Source: Sphingomonas sp. CL5.1 (GTDB lineage Bacteria > Pseudomonadota > Alphaproteobacteria > Sphingomonadales > Sphingomonadaceae). From it: DNA of 64,000 bases. Positions 16,986-25,053 of the stretch are shown in pieces. Each line of letters begins with the position of its first letter. The stretch's first letter is position 1. The notes under the pieces were generated by a model that saw only the letters and a list, made by a program, of their open reading frames with translations, made no database searches and had not been told where the DNA came from. A program made the position numbers and the translations under genes. Where the stretch lies: positions 1,554,001 to 1,618,000 of the forward strand of contig NZ_CP050137.1 in the NCBI RefSeq assembly GCF_013344685.1. The letters run 5' to 3'.

Positions 16986-17563
16986 GCCGTCGGCGCGCGC
17001 GCGATCATGATGTCGAGCAGCGAATCGAACAGCGTGCTCATGTCGAGCTGCGGCGCGTGGACCTTGCCCAGCCCGAGCGTGATGAGGCCATAGGCGCGGA
17101 TTTCCGCCTCGTTGCGGGTGAAGCCGGCGGCGGTGAGGTTGCGCGCGAGGAAATCGAGCAGCAGCGTGTCATGCCGCTCCACCGCCGCCTGCGCGCGCGG
17201 GTCGCTTTCCGCCCAGGCGCGCATCGCGATCGCCAGCCGGGAGGAGCCGCGCCGCCGCACCGTCTGCCCCAGCAGGCGGATGCGCGCGATCGGATCGGGG
17301 GAGGAGCGTTCCAGCGCGTCGATCAGGTCGCCGACCTGATCCTCCGCGAAATAGCGCGCGAGCTGCCCCTGATAGTCGTCGAAATCCTTGAAATGGTGAT
17401 AGAAGCTGCCGGTCGACACGCGCAGCTCGTCGGCCAGCGGGCGCAGCTTGAGCGCCTTCAGCCCGCCGCGCCTGAGCAGGGACTGGCCGGCCTCCAGCCA
17501 GTCGCGCGGCGTGAGGTCGGGCGATCGCGTCGCTGTCTGATTTGCTGGCTGCACGCTTGACAT
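16982..17563 (-). CDS. TetR-family transcriptional regulator
   Basis: About 193 residues. The N-terminal HTH is typical: AGQSLLRRGGLKALKLRPLADELRVSTGSFYHHFKD, with the GSFYHHF recognition-helix signature near residue 50. The C-terminal ligand domain is short and hydrophobic. The start is uncertain: ATG at 17561-17563 (MSSVQP) has GAGGGG immediately before it; a GTG nine bases later would give better ribosome-site spacing; an ATG at 17575 lies inside the palindrome that is probably its own operator. It heads a minus-strand operon with the quinone and GMC oxidoreductases and is divergent from a thiolase/acyl-CoA synthetase operon, so it likely controls both, responding to an acyl-CoA or related ligand. 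Confidence 0.85.
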   Translation of the reverse strand: MSSVQPANQTATRSPDLTPRDWLEAGQSLLRRGGLKALKLRPLADELRVSTGSFYHHFKDFDDYQGQLARYFAEDQVGDLIDALERSSPDPIARIRLLGQTVRRRGSSRLAIAMRAWAESDPRAQAAVERHDTLLLDFLARNLTAAGFTRNEAEIRAYGLITLGLGKVHAPQLDMSTLFDSLLDIMIARAPTA

Positions 17564-17572
17564 CCCCTCTAC

Positions 17573-17588
17573 CATAACGAAGGTTATG
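17573..17588. promoter_or_regulatory. palindromic TetR operator candidate
   Basis: CATAAC (17573-17578), spacer GAAG, GTTATG (17583-17588): perfect 6-base arms. It lies just upstream of the TetR start and about 72 bases upstream of the divergent thiolase start, the classic position for an autoregulatory TetR operator controlling both directions. Confidence 0.6.
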
Positions 17589-17659
17589 CCGGAAATCGGC
17601 GCCGGTAAAGAGCCGGGGCCGTCAACCGCTTTTGGCAACCGCCCTTGGAGAGTCCATCC

Positions 17660-18919
17660 ATGCCCGACGCTTATATCATCGACGCCGTCCGCACCCCGCG
17701 CGGGATCGGTAAGCAGGGAAAGGGCGCGCTCGCCCATCTGCACCCGCAGCATCTCGCCGCCACCGTGCTGAAGGCGCTGAAGGAGCGCAACAACCTCAAC
17801 ACTGCCGAGGTGGACGACATCATCTGGTCCACCTCCTCGCAGCGCGGCAAGCAGGGCGGCGATCTCGGCCGCATGGCGGCGCTCGACGCCGGCTATGATA
17901 TCAAGGCGAGCGGCACCACGCTCGATCGCTTCTGTGGCGGCGGCATCACCGCGGTGAACTTCGCCGCGGCGCAGATCATGTCCGGCATGGAGGATCTGGT
18001 GATCGCCGGCGGCACCGAGATGATGAGCCTCACCGCAGCGATGGCGCAGGAGGACATGGAATCGGGCAAGCCGCCGCTCGGCATGGGATCGGGCAACGAG
18101 CGGCTCGACCTCACCCACCCGCAGAGCCATCAGGGCATCTGCGGCGACGCGATCGCCAGCATGGAGGGGATCACCCGCGAGCAGCTCGACCGCGCCGGGC
18201 TGGAGAGCCAGCAGAAGGCGGCGGCGGCGATCGCCGAGGGGCGTTTCGACAAGTCGATCGTGCCGGTGGTGGACGATGCCGGTGAGGTCGTGCTGGCGAA
18301 GGACGAATATCCCCGCCCGCAGACCACCGCAGAGGGCCTCGCCAGCCTCAAGCCGTCGTTCACCGCGATCGCGGACATGCCGCTAAACGCGAAGGGCGAC
18401 ACCTTCCGCAAGCAGATCAACCGCAAATATCCCGATCTGGAAATCCAGCATTTCCACCACGCCGGCAATTCGTCGGGCGTGGTCGACGGGGCGGCGGCGG
18501 TGCTGCTGGCGTCGAAGGAATATGCCGACAAGCACGGCCTCAAGCCGCGCGCGCGGATCGTGGCGATGGCCAACATGGGCGACGATCCCACGCTGATGCT
18601 CAACGCGCCGGTGCCGGCGGCGAAGAAGGTGCTGGAGAAGGCCGGCCTCAGGAAGGAGGACATCGACCTTTGGGAGATCAACGAGGCGTTCGCCGTGGTC
18701 TCCGAGAAGTTCATCCGCGATCTGGAACTGCCGCGTGACAAGGTGAACGTGAACGGCGGCTCGATCGCGCTCGGCCACCCGATCGGCGCGACCGGGGCGA
18801 TCCTGATCGGCACGGTGGTGGACGAGCTGGAGCGCCGCAACAAGCGCTACGGCCTCGTCACGATGTGCGCCGCCGGCGGCATGGCCCCGGCGATCATCGT
18901 GGAGCGCGTCGAAGGGTGA
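17660..18919 (+). CDS. acetyl-CoA C-acyltransferase (thiolase)
   Basis: A 419-residue thiolase that cleaves a 3-ketoacyl-CoA with CoA, the last step of a beta-oxidation turn. Acyl-accepting Cys92 lies in DRFCGGGITAVN, the catalytic His in GSIALGHPIGATGAI (about residue 374) and the second Cys in MCAAGGMAPA. The start ATG 17660 follows CTTGGAGAGTCC. It is the first gene of a plus-strand operon followed by two acyl-CoA synthetases and is divergent from the TetR regulator. The gene set suggests degradation of a fatty, terpenoid or steroid-side-chain acid, but the substrate is not fixed by sequence. Confidence 0.92.
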   Translation: MPDAYIIDAVRTPRGIGKQGKGALAHLHPQHLAATVLKALKERNNLNTAEVDDIIWSTSSQRGKQGGDLGRMAALDAGYDIKASGTTLDRFCGGGITAVNFAAAQIMSGMEDLVIAGGTEMMSLTAAMAQEDMESGKPPLGMGSGNERLDLTHPQSHQGICGDAIASMEGITREQLDRAGLESQQKAAAAIAEGRFDKSIVPVVDDAGEVVLAKDEYPRPQTTAEGLASLKPSFTAIADMPLNAKGDTFRKQINRKYPDLEIQHFHHAGNSSGVVDGAAAVLLASKEYADKHGLKPRARIVAMANMGDDPTLMLNAPVPAAKKVLEKAGLRKEDIDLWEINEAFAVVSEKFIRDLELPRDKVNVNGGSIALGHPIGATGAILIGTVVDELERRNKRYGLVTMCAAGGMAPAIIVERVEG

Positions 18920-18980
18920 TGGCATGACGGCGTGAGCGGCGCGCGAGACGCCGCCACGCCTTGTTTTGGAGAGAGAAGGA

Positions 18981-20528
18981 ATGCTGCACCCGGTCGCTCA
19001 TGCACGGGCGACGCCCGACAAGGCCGCTTATATCATGGCCGCCACGGGCGAGACGGTCACCTATGGCGAGCTTGACCGCCGCGCCAACCAGGGCGCGCAT
19101 CTGCTCCGCTCGCTGGGCCTGAAGCGCGGCGACGCGATCGCCGTGATGATGGACAACAACGCCCGCTACCTGGAGATCATGTGGGCGGCCGAGCGCACCG
19201 GCGTCTATGTCACCTGCCTCTCCTCGAAGCTGCTGGTCGACGAGGCGGAATATATCCTGCGCGACGGCGATTGCCGCGTGCTGATCGTGTCGAAGGCGAT
19301 CGCGGTGCAGGCCGCCGCGCTGCTGCCCCGCATCGGCGACATGCGGCGTTTCATGGTCGGCGGCACGACCGAGGGCTATGACAGCTATGAGGCGGCGCGC
19401 GACGCGCAGCCCGACGGCCCGATCGCGGACCCCTCGCCGGGGCAGATCATGCTCTATTCCTCCGGCACCACTGGCAAGCCCAAGGGCGTGCGCTTCCCGC
19501 TGCCGGAGGAGCCGTTCGGCGAGAATCCATCGGCGCTCGTCGGGCTGGGACAGGCGCTGTACGGCTGGACGCCCGATCTGGTCTATCTCAGCCCCGCGCC
19601 GATGTATCACGCGGCGCCGCTGCGCTGGTCGATGGCGGTCAACCAGATCGGCGGCACGGTGGTCGTCATGGACCGGTTCGACGCGGAGAAGGCGCTCGAA
19701 TATATCGAGAAATACAAGGTCACCCATGCGCAATGGGTGCCGACCCATTTCATCCGCATGCTGAAGCTGCCGCCGGAGGTGCGCGCGAGATACGACGTCT
19801 CCTCGCTCAAGGCGGTGTGGCACGCCGCCGCGCCGTGCCCGGTGCCGGTGAAGCAGGCGATGATCGACTGGTGGGGGCCGATCATCGGCGAATATTATGC
19901 CGGCACGGAGGGGAACGGCTTCCACGCGATCCAGTCGGCCGAATGGCTGACGCACAAGGGCTCGGTCGGGCGCAACCTCACCACCATCACGCATATCTGC
20001 GACGAGGACGGCAACCCGCTGCCGCCGCGCACCGAGGGCGCGATCTATTTCGAGCATCCGGAGGGGCTGCGCACCTTCACCTATCACAACGATCCCGAAA
20101 AGACGGCGGATTCCACCGATCGCCACGGCTGGACGACGCTGGGCGACGTGGGCTGGATGGACGAGGAGGGCTATCTCTACCTCACCGACCGCAAGAGCTT
20201 CATGATCATCTCCGGGGGCGTGAACATCTATCCGGCGGAGATCGAGAACCTGCTCGTCACCCACCCGAAGGTGGCGGACGTGGCGGTGATCGGCGCGCCG
20301 CACGACGAGATGGGCGAGGAGGTGGTCGCCGTCGTCCAGCCGCGCGACATGGCGGAGGCGGGCGAGGCGCTGGCGGCCGAGCTGACCGCCTTCGCGCGCG
20401 AGCATCTCAGCCACGTCAAGACGCCGCGCCGCATCGACTTCCGCGCCGAGCTGCCGCGCCACGACACCGGCAAGCTCTACAAGCGGCTGCTGCGCGACGA
20501 GTATTGGGGGAAGAAGCCGCTGGTCTAG
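18981..20528 (+). CDS. acyl-CoA synthetase (AMP-forming), first of a tandem pair
   Basis: A 515-residue ANL-superfamily ligase that activates a carboxylic acid to its CoA thioester with ATP. The P-loop-like A3 motif is LYSSGTTGKPKGVRF (about residue 158-172), A5 is YYAGTEGNG, the hinge region contains GWMDEEGYLYLTDRKSFMIISGGVNIYPAEIE, and the catalytic A10 lysine is in LPRHDTGKLYKR. The ATG at 18981 is preceded by GAGAAGGA. It lies 61 bases after the thiolase and 19 before a second synthetase of the same family. Resembles FadD13-type enzymes acting on bulky or long-chain acids. Confidence 0.88.
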   Translation: MLHPVAHARATPDKAAYIMAATGETVTYGELDRRANQGAHLLRSLGLKRGDAIAVMMDNNARYLEIMWAAERTGVYVTCLSSKLLVDEAEYILRDGDCRVLIVSKAIAVQAAALLPRIGDMRRFMVGGTTEGYDSYEAARDAQPDGPIADPSPGQIMLYSSGTTGKPKGVRFPLPEEPFGENPSALVGLGQALYGWTPDLVYLSPAPMYHAAPLRWSMAVNQIGGTVVVMDRFDAEKALEYIEKYKVTHAQWVPTHFIRMLKLPPEVRARYDVSSLKAVWHAAAPCPVPVKQAMIDWWGPIIGEYYAGTEGNGFHAIQSAEWLTHKGSVGRNLTTITHICDEDGNPLPPRTEGAIYFEHPEGLRTFTYHNDPEKTADSTDRHGWTTLGDVGWMDEEGYLYLTDRKSFMIISGGVNIYPAEIENLLVTHPKVADVAVIGAPHDEMGEEVVAVVQPRDMAEAGEALAAELTAFAREHLSHVKTPRRIDFRAELPRHDTGKLYKRLLRDEYWGKKPLV

Positions 20529-20547
20529 GGTTCTCGGGGAGCGACGA

Positions 20548-22140
20548 ATGAGCTTCAACTTCGGCGACATGATCGAGGCGGTCGAGCGGAAAGTCCCCGC
20601 CGATCGCGTGGCGCTGGCGCATGGCGACGAGGTGGTGGACTGGGGCGAGCTGCGCCGGCGCTCGAACAACCTCGCGCGCGCGCTGATCGGGCGCGGGCTG
20701 CGGCCCGGCGAGCGGGTGGCCTTCTACGCCTATAACAGCGCGGACTATCTCGTCGCGCTGATGGCGTGCTGGAAGGCGCGCGGGACGCACGTCAACGTCA
20801 ACTATCGCTACGTCGCCGACGAGCTGGCCTATATCCTCGCCGACAGCGACGCGACCGTGCTGCTCTACGACGCGCGGCTGCGCGACGCGGTGGCGGCGGT
20901 GGTCGATCGCTCGCCGCTGGTGCGGACTTACGTGGAATGGGGCGGGGACGGCGACGCGCCGGCCTTCGCCGAGCGTTATGACGCGCTGATCGCGGGGGAC
21001 GGCGCGCCGCTGGACATCGCGCGCGACCCGCAGGACCGTTTCTTCATCTACACCGGCGGCACCACCGGGATGCCCAAGGGCGTGGTGTGGGCGCACGCCG
21101 ATCTCAACGCGATCGGGCTGGCGATCGCCGCGTCGCAGGGTTTGCCGGTGCCGCGGGATGTCGAGCAGGCCGCCGATTTCGCCGCCGCCAATCCCGACTA
21201 TCCGGTCACCCTGGTCGGCCCGCCGATCATGCACGGCACCGGGCTGCTTTCCGCTTATGCCGCGCTGCTCGCCGGCGGGACGGCGGTGACCTTGCCGAGC
21301 CGCAGCTTCCGCGCGGAGGAGGCGCTGGATGCGATCGAACGCTGGCGGGCGAACCGGCTCGTCGTGGTCGGCGACGCCTTCGCCCGCCCGATCCTCGACG
21401 CGCTCGATGCCGCGCCGGGGCGGTGGGACGTATCCTCGATGCGGCTGATCGTCTCGTCCGGGGTGATGTGGACGCAGGGTGTGAAGGACGGGCTGCTGCG
21501 GCACATGCCGGACGCGGTGTGCCAGGACAATTTCAGCTCGTCGGAGGCGATCGGCATGGGCGTGGCGCTCACCACGCGCGAGGGCACGGTGGAGACGGCG
21601 AAGTTCATGGTCGGCCCGCGCTGCCGCGTGCTTGACGAACATGATCGCGATGTCGCGCCGGGCTCGGGCATGCGCGGGGTGGTTGCGCTGGCGCCGCCCA
21701 ATCCGCTGGAATATCACAAGGACCCGGACAAGACCGCGCGCACCTTCCGCACGATCGACGGCGTGCGCTATTCGATCCCCGGCGATTTCGCGGAGGTGGC
21801 GGCGGACGGCACGCTGATCCTGCTCGGGCGCGGCTCGGCCTGCATCAACTCGGCCGGCGAGAAGATTTTCCCGGAGGAGGTGGAGGAGGCGCTGAAGCTC
21901 TGCCCGGCGGTGAAGGACGCCCTGGTGTTCGGCGTGCCGGACCCGAAATGGGGGCAGGCGGTCGCGGCGGTGGTGGAGGTCGCGCCGGGATACGACGAGG
22001 GCGCGGCGCGCGACGAACTGCGCGCGCGGCTGGCCGGGTACAAGCAGCCGAAGCTGCTGGTCGCGACGGCGGAATCGCTCCGCGCGCCGAACGGCAAGGC
22101 GGATTACGGCAAGGCGCGGAATCTGGCGGGGGTCGCCTGA
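20548..22140 (+). CDS. acyl-CoA synthetase (AMP-forming), second of a tandem pair
   Basis: A 530-residue ANL ligase. Motifs: A3 IYTGGTTGMPKGVVW (about 168-182), A5 NFSSSEAIGMG, hinge LLGRGSACINSAGEKIFPEEVE and A10 LRAPNGKADYGKAR. The A5 segment lacks the usual YG-x-TE pattern of the first synthetase, so the acid pocket differs; the two enzymes are diverged paralogues rather than a recent duplication. The start follows GGGGAGCGACG. It closes the plus-strand operon with the thiolase and is convergent with murA 13 bases away. Confidence 0.87.
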   Translation: MSFNFGDMIEAVERKVPADRVALAHGDEVVDWGELRRRSNNLARALIGRGLRPGERVAFYAYNSADYLVALMACWKARGTHVNVNYRYVADELAYILADSDATVLLYDARLRDAVAAVVDRSPLVRTYVEWGGDGDAPAFAERYDALIAGDGAPLDIARDPQDRFFIYTGGTTGMPKGVVWAHADLNAIGLAIAASQGLPVPRDVEQAADFAAANPDYPVTLVGPPIMHGTGLLSAYAALLAGGTAVTLPSRSFRAEEALDAIERWRANRLVVVGDAFARPILDALDAAPGRWDVSSMRLIVSSGVMWTQGVKDGLLRHMPDAVCQDNFSSSEAIGMGVALTTREGTVETAKFMVGPRCRVLDEHDRDVAPGSGMRGVVALAPPNPLEYHKDPDKTARTFRTIDGVRYSIPGDFAEVAADGTLILLGRGSACINSAGEKIFPEEVEEALKLCPAVKDALVFGVPDPKWGQAVAAVVEVAPGYDEGAARDELRARLAGYKQPKLLVATAESLRAPNGKADYGKARNLAGVA

Positions 22141-22153
22141 CGCCGCGGACGGT

Positions 22154-23437
22154 TCACCCGTCGCTGGCGCGCTCGATATCGGCGCCGACCGCGCTCAGCT
22201 TCTCCTCCAGCCGCTCATAGCCGCGATCGAGGTGATAGACGCGGCTCACCGCCGTCTCGCCTTCCGCCGCGAGGCCGGCGAGGATCAGGCTCATCGAGGC
22301 GCGCAGGTCGGTCGCCATCACCGGCGCGCCGACGAGGCGATCGACCCCGCGCACCACCGCCGTGCGCCCGCGCACCTGGATGTCCGCGCCCATCCGCGCC
22401 AGTTCGGGGACGTGCATGTAGCGATTCTCGAAGATCGTCTCGGTCAGCACGCTCGCGCCGTCCGCCTTGCACAGCATCGCCATGAACTGCGCCTGCATGT
22501 CGGTGGCGAAGCCGGGGAAGGGCGCGGTGGAGAGCGTCAGCGGGCCGAGCTTGCCGTTCGCGGAGACGCGCACAGAGCGCTTGCCCTCCACCACCGTCAC
22601 CCCCGCCTCGCGCAGCGCGTCGAGCGTCGCGCCCATGTCCGCCGCGTCGACGTTGGTCAGTTCGATATCCCCGCCGGTGATCGCGGCGGCGCAGGCGTAG
22701 CTGCCGGCCTCGATCCGGTCGGGCATCACGGCATAGGTCGCGCCGTGCAGCCGCTCGACGCCCTCGATCTCCAGCGTTTCGCTGCCGATCCCCTCGATCT
22801 GCGCGCCCATCGCGACGAGGCAGCGGCACAGGTCGACGATCTCCGGCTCGCGCGCGGCATTCTCGATCCGGCTCGATCCCTTCGCGGTGACGGCGGCCAT
22901 CACGACATTCTCCGTCGCGCCGACCGAGACGATCGGGAAGGAATAGCGTCCGCCCGCCAGCCGCCCGCCCGGCGCGCGCGCGGTGACATAGCCGGCCGAC
23001 ATCTCCAGCTCCGCGCCGATCGCCTCCAGCGCTTTCAGGTGCAGGTCGATCGGGCGGTTGCCGATCGCGCAGCCGCCGGGCAGCGACACCCGCGCCTCGC
23101 CCGCCCGCGCCAGGATTGGGCCGAGCACGAGGATCGAGGCGCGCATCTTGCGCACGATGTCATAGGGTGCCTCGGTCGAGGTGAGCTTGCCGGCGCGGAT
23201 CGTCATCACGCGGCCGAAATCGTCGGGGCGCGAGCCTTCGATCGCGGTCGATGCCCCCAATTGGTTGAGCAGGTGGCCGAAGCTGTCGACATCGGCGAGG
23301 CGCGGCAGGTTGCGCAGCGTCAGCGGCTCGTCCGTAAGCAACGCACACGGCAGCAATGTCAGCGCGGCATTCTTCGCGCCGGAGATCGGGAGGGTGCCGG
23401 AAAGGCGGTTGCCGCCACGGATGAGGATACGGTCCAT
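22154..23437 (-). CDS. murA: UDP-N-acetylglucosamine 1-carboxyvinyltransferase
   Basis: Catalyses the first committed step of peptidoglycan synthesis, transfer of enolpyruvate from PEP to UDP-GlcNAc, in the cytosol. The 427-residue length is standard. Lys22 in [20 protein letters not shown] and the fosfomycin-target Cys123 in [15 protein letters not shown] are both present, as is the C-terminal [19 protein letters not shown] motif. The Cys is retained, so the fosfomycin-sensitive form is expected. Start ATG 23435-23437 opens the family's usual MDRILIRGG. Stands alone between a convergent ligase gene and clpS. Confidence 0.96.
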   Translation of the reverse strand: MDRILIRGGNRLSGTLPISGAKNAALTLLPCALLTDEPLTLRNLPRLADVDSFGHLLNQLGASTAIEGSRPDDFGRVMTIRAGKLTSTEAPYDIVRKMRASILVLGPILARAGEARVSLPGGCAIGNRPIDLHLKALEAIGAELEMSAGYVTARAPGGRLAGGRYSFPIVSVGATENVVMAAVTAKGSSRIENAAREPEIVDLCRCLVAMGAQIEGIGSETLEIEGVERLHGATYAVMPDRIEAGSYACAAAITGGDIELTNVDAADMGATLDALREAGVTVVEGKRSVRVSANGKLGPLTLSTAPFPGFATDMQAQFMAMLCKADGASVLTETIFENRYMHVPELARMGADIQVRGRTAVVRGVDRLVGAPVMATDLRASMSLILAGLAAEGETAVSRVYHLDRGYERLEEKLSAVGADIERASDG

Positions 23438-23604
23438 TCGCCCGCGTCTATCGAAGCGGCGGCGCGGCGCAAAGGGGTGAGAAGCGAATGAACCGCGCTC
23501 CGCTCCCCGTTTGCGCCGGTCTCGTAGAATGGCTGGACTTCTAGGAGGGAAAATGCAGGGCTTACCGGACTTGATCGGGGGTCAGCCCGAACGGGAGAGC
23601 GAGG

Positions 23605-23970
23605 TTACGCCTTCTCCAGCGTGCATTGCAGCGGGTGCTGGTTCTGGCGGGCGAAGTCGATCACCTGGCCGACCTTCGTCTCCGCCACCTCATAGCTGAA
23701 CACGCCGCACACCCCGACGCCCTTCTGGTGGACGTGGAGCATCACCCGCGTCGCTTCCTCCACGTTCATGCGGAAAAAGCGCTGGAGGCACAGCACGACG
23801 AATTCCATCGGGGTGTAATCGTCGTTGAGCATCAGCACGCGATAGGGCGTCGGCTGCCTGGTGCGCGTCCGAGTGCGGGTGGCGATTCCGATGCCGATGC
23901 CGCCATCGGAATCGTCATCGCGACGCTCGGCCATCAGGAGGGGCGCGGGGAGGTGAGTCTGGCGCTGCAT
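23605..23970 (-). CDS. clpS: ATP-dependent Clp protease adaptor ClpS
   Basis: N-end-rule adaptor that delivers substrates with bulky N-terminal residues to ClpAP. The 121-residue product has a variable, Arg/Thr-repeat N-terminal tail ([10 protein letters not shown]) and the folded domain from about residue 40: [24 protein letters not shown] (the NDD-x-TPMEFV substrate pocket) and [24 protein letters not shown]. The start could also be an in-frame ATG at 23932-23934; neither has a good ribosome site. ClpA is not adjacent in this window. Confidence 0.95.
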   Translation of the reverse strand: MQRQTHLPAPLLMAERRDDDSDGGIGIGIATRTRTRTRQPTPYRVLMLNDDYTPMEFVVLCLQRFFRMNVEEATRVMLHVHQKGVGVCGVFSYEVAETKVGQVIDFARQNQHPLQCTLEKA

Positions 23971-24036
23971 GGTTCGCGCTAAAATATGGCAACGATGCCC
24001 GCGAGGGCAAGAGGCGCGCGCCGGGCGGTGCGCACG

Positions 24037-24073
24037 AAAAAGGGACGATCGCGTGGCCCGCGAATCGTCCCTT
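24037..24073 (-). terminator. rho-independent terminator of the phasin gene
   Basis: On the minus strand AAGGGACGAT...CGCG pairs with CGCG...ATCGTCCCTT (24040-24053 with 24059-24073, one bulged base) and is followed by TTTTT-C-G. A textbook intrinsic terminator 38 bases after the phasin stop. Confidence 0.85.
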
Positions 24074-24110
24074 CATCATGCCTTGTGCGGGCCACCGCCC
24101 GCGACGGCGA

Positions 24111-24935
24111 TCAGGCGGCCGCCTTGACCTTCTCCGCGGCGAGCGCGAAGCGGTTCGACAGCGGCTGGGCGATCTCGCCCGCCAGCTTCAGCGCGGCTTC
24201 GGTCGAGCGCGAAGTCTCGGCGACGAAGGCGTCGAACGAGGAGCGGACATAATCGCTCTGGAGCTTGAACAGCTCGGTCGGCGACTTGACGGCGGACATC
24301 GCCTTGAACGCCTCGTTGGCCTTCTCGTAGCTCGACTTGGCGTAAGCGGCGGCGTCCTGGCCGAACTTCTCGGCGCCCTTGGCGGCGATCTTCGACGATT
24401 CGACGAGCGCCTCGATATTGCCCTTGTGGAAAGCGTTGGCGTCCTCGAACACCTTCACACCCTTCTCAAGCGCGCCCTTCGCGCGCTCGTTGGCGTCGGC
24501 GAAATAGGCCTGGGTCTTTTCGGTCACATTCTTGAACGTGTCGGCCATCTTGGGTTCCTTTGCAGCGTTGGTCACCGGCCTGGTCGCCGGGCGTTTGGGC
24601 GAGGCTACGGCCTTCGCCCGGATTGCCGGCTTCTTGGCGACCGGCTTGACGACCGTGCGGCGAGCCGCCGGCGTCTGTTCCTTGGTGATGACGGGAGCGG
24701 CGGGGACGACGGGGGTCGCCGCCTGCTTCGCCGGAGCCGGCCGGGCCGGAGTTACCGCGACCGGCGCGGGCTTGATCGCGACCGCCGGGGCCGCCTTGGC
24801 GACGGGGGCCGGCGCCTGCTTCGCCGGCGCGGGCGCCGTCACGGCCTTCGGCGCGACCGTGGCGGTCGGCGTGGTGACGGGCGCGGCTTTTGCCGCTGTC
24901 GGCTTCGGTTCAGGCTTGGCGGCAGTATCGGTCAT
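24111..24935 (-). CDS. phasin family protein with long Ala/Pro/Lys-rich N-terminal extension
   Basis: A 274-residue granule-associated protein. Residues 1-129 are a low-complexity Ala/Pro/Lys/Val segment resembling histone-H1-like or nucleoid-binding tails; residues 130-274 (MADTFKNVTEKTQAYFADAN onward) form the amphipathic helical phasin_2 domain that coats polyhydroxyalkanoate granules. An in-frame ATG at 24546-24548 starts exactly at the phasin domain and is preceded by AAGGA seven bases upstream, so a short 145-residue isoform may also be made. The basic tail could tether granules to the nucleoid, as PhaM or PhaF do. It lies 118 bases downstream of phaC; two TGC-N3-GCA sites in that gap suggest control by PhaR. 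Confidence 0.85.
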   Translation of the reverse strand: MTDTAAKPEPKPTAAKAAPVTTPTATVAPKAVTAPAPAKQAPAPVAKAAPAVAIKPAPVAVTPARPAPAKQAATPVVPAAPVITKEQTPAARRTVVKPVAKKPAIRAKAVASPKRPATRPVTNAAKEPKMADTFKNVTEKTQAYFADANERAKGALEKGVKVFEDANAFHKGNIEALVESSKIAAKGAEKFGQDAAAYAKSSYEKANEAFKAMSAVKSPTELFKLQSDYVRSSFDAFVAETSRSTEAALKLAGEIAQPLSNRFALAAEKVKAAA

Positions 24936-24954
24936 CCGCGCGACTCCATCTTGC

Positions 24955-24963
24955 TGCGATGCA
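24955..24963. promoter_or_regulatory. PhaR-type operator candidate 1 (TGC-N3-GCA)
   Basis: TGCGATGCA in the context TTGCTGCGATGCAACA, 19 bases upstream of the phasin start. CTGC-N3-4-GCAG is the half-site arrangement reported for PhaR of Paracoccus and Rhodobacter; this site matches the TGC-N3-GCA core. Confidence 0.45.
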
Positions 24964-25001
24964 ACATAGTGAGGCCGTGCGGGCTTGGCAAGGAATTTTT
25001 G

Positions 25002-25010
25002 TGCGGCGCA
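25002..25010. promoter_or_regulatory. PhaR-type operator candidate 2 (TGC-N3-GCA)
   Basis: TGCGGCGCA in the context TTGTGCGGCGCAACAA, 47 bases centre to centre from the first site and 66 bases upstream of the phasin start. The paired arrangement upstream of a phasin gene supports a PHA-sensing operator. Confidence 0.45.
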
Positions 25011-25053
25011 ACAAAATGTCGGGCCGCATCATGATGTCATTGATAAGCCACGA

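Noticed and set aside
23553..23699. A 48-codon frame preceded by a perfect AGGAGG-type ribosome site
   Set aside because: Its second half is antisense to clpS, and the product (Pro/Ser/Gly-rich) has no recognisable feature; the ribosome site alone is not enough.
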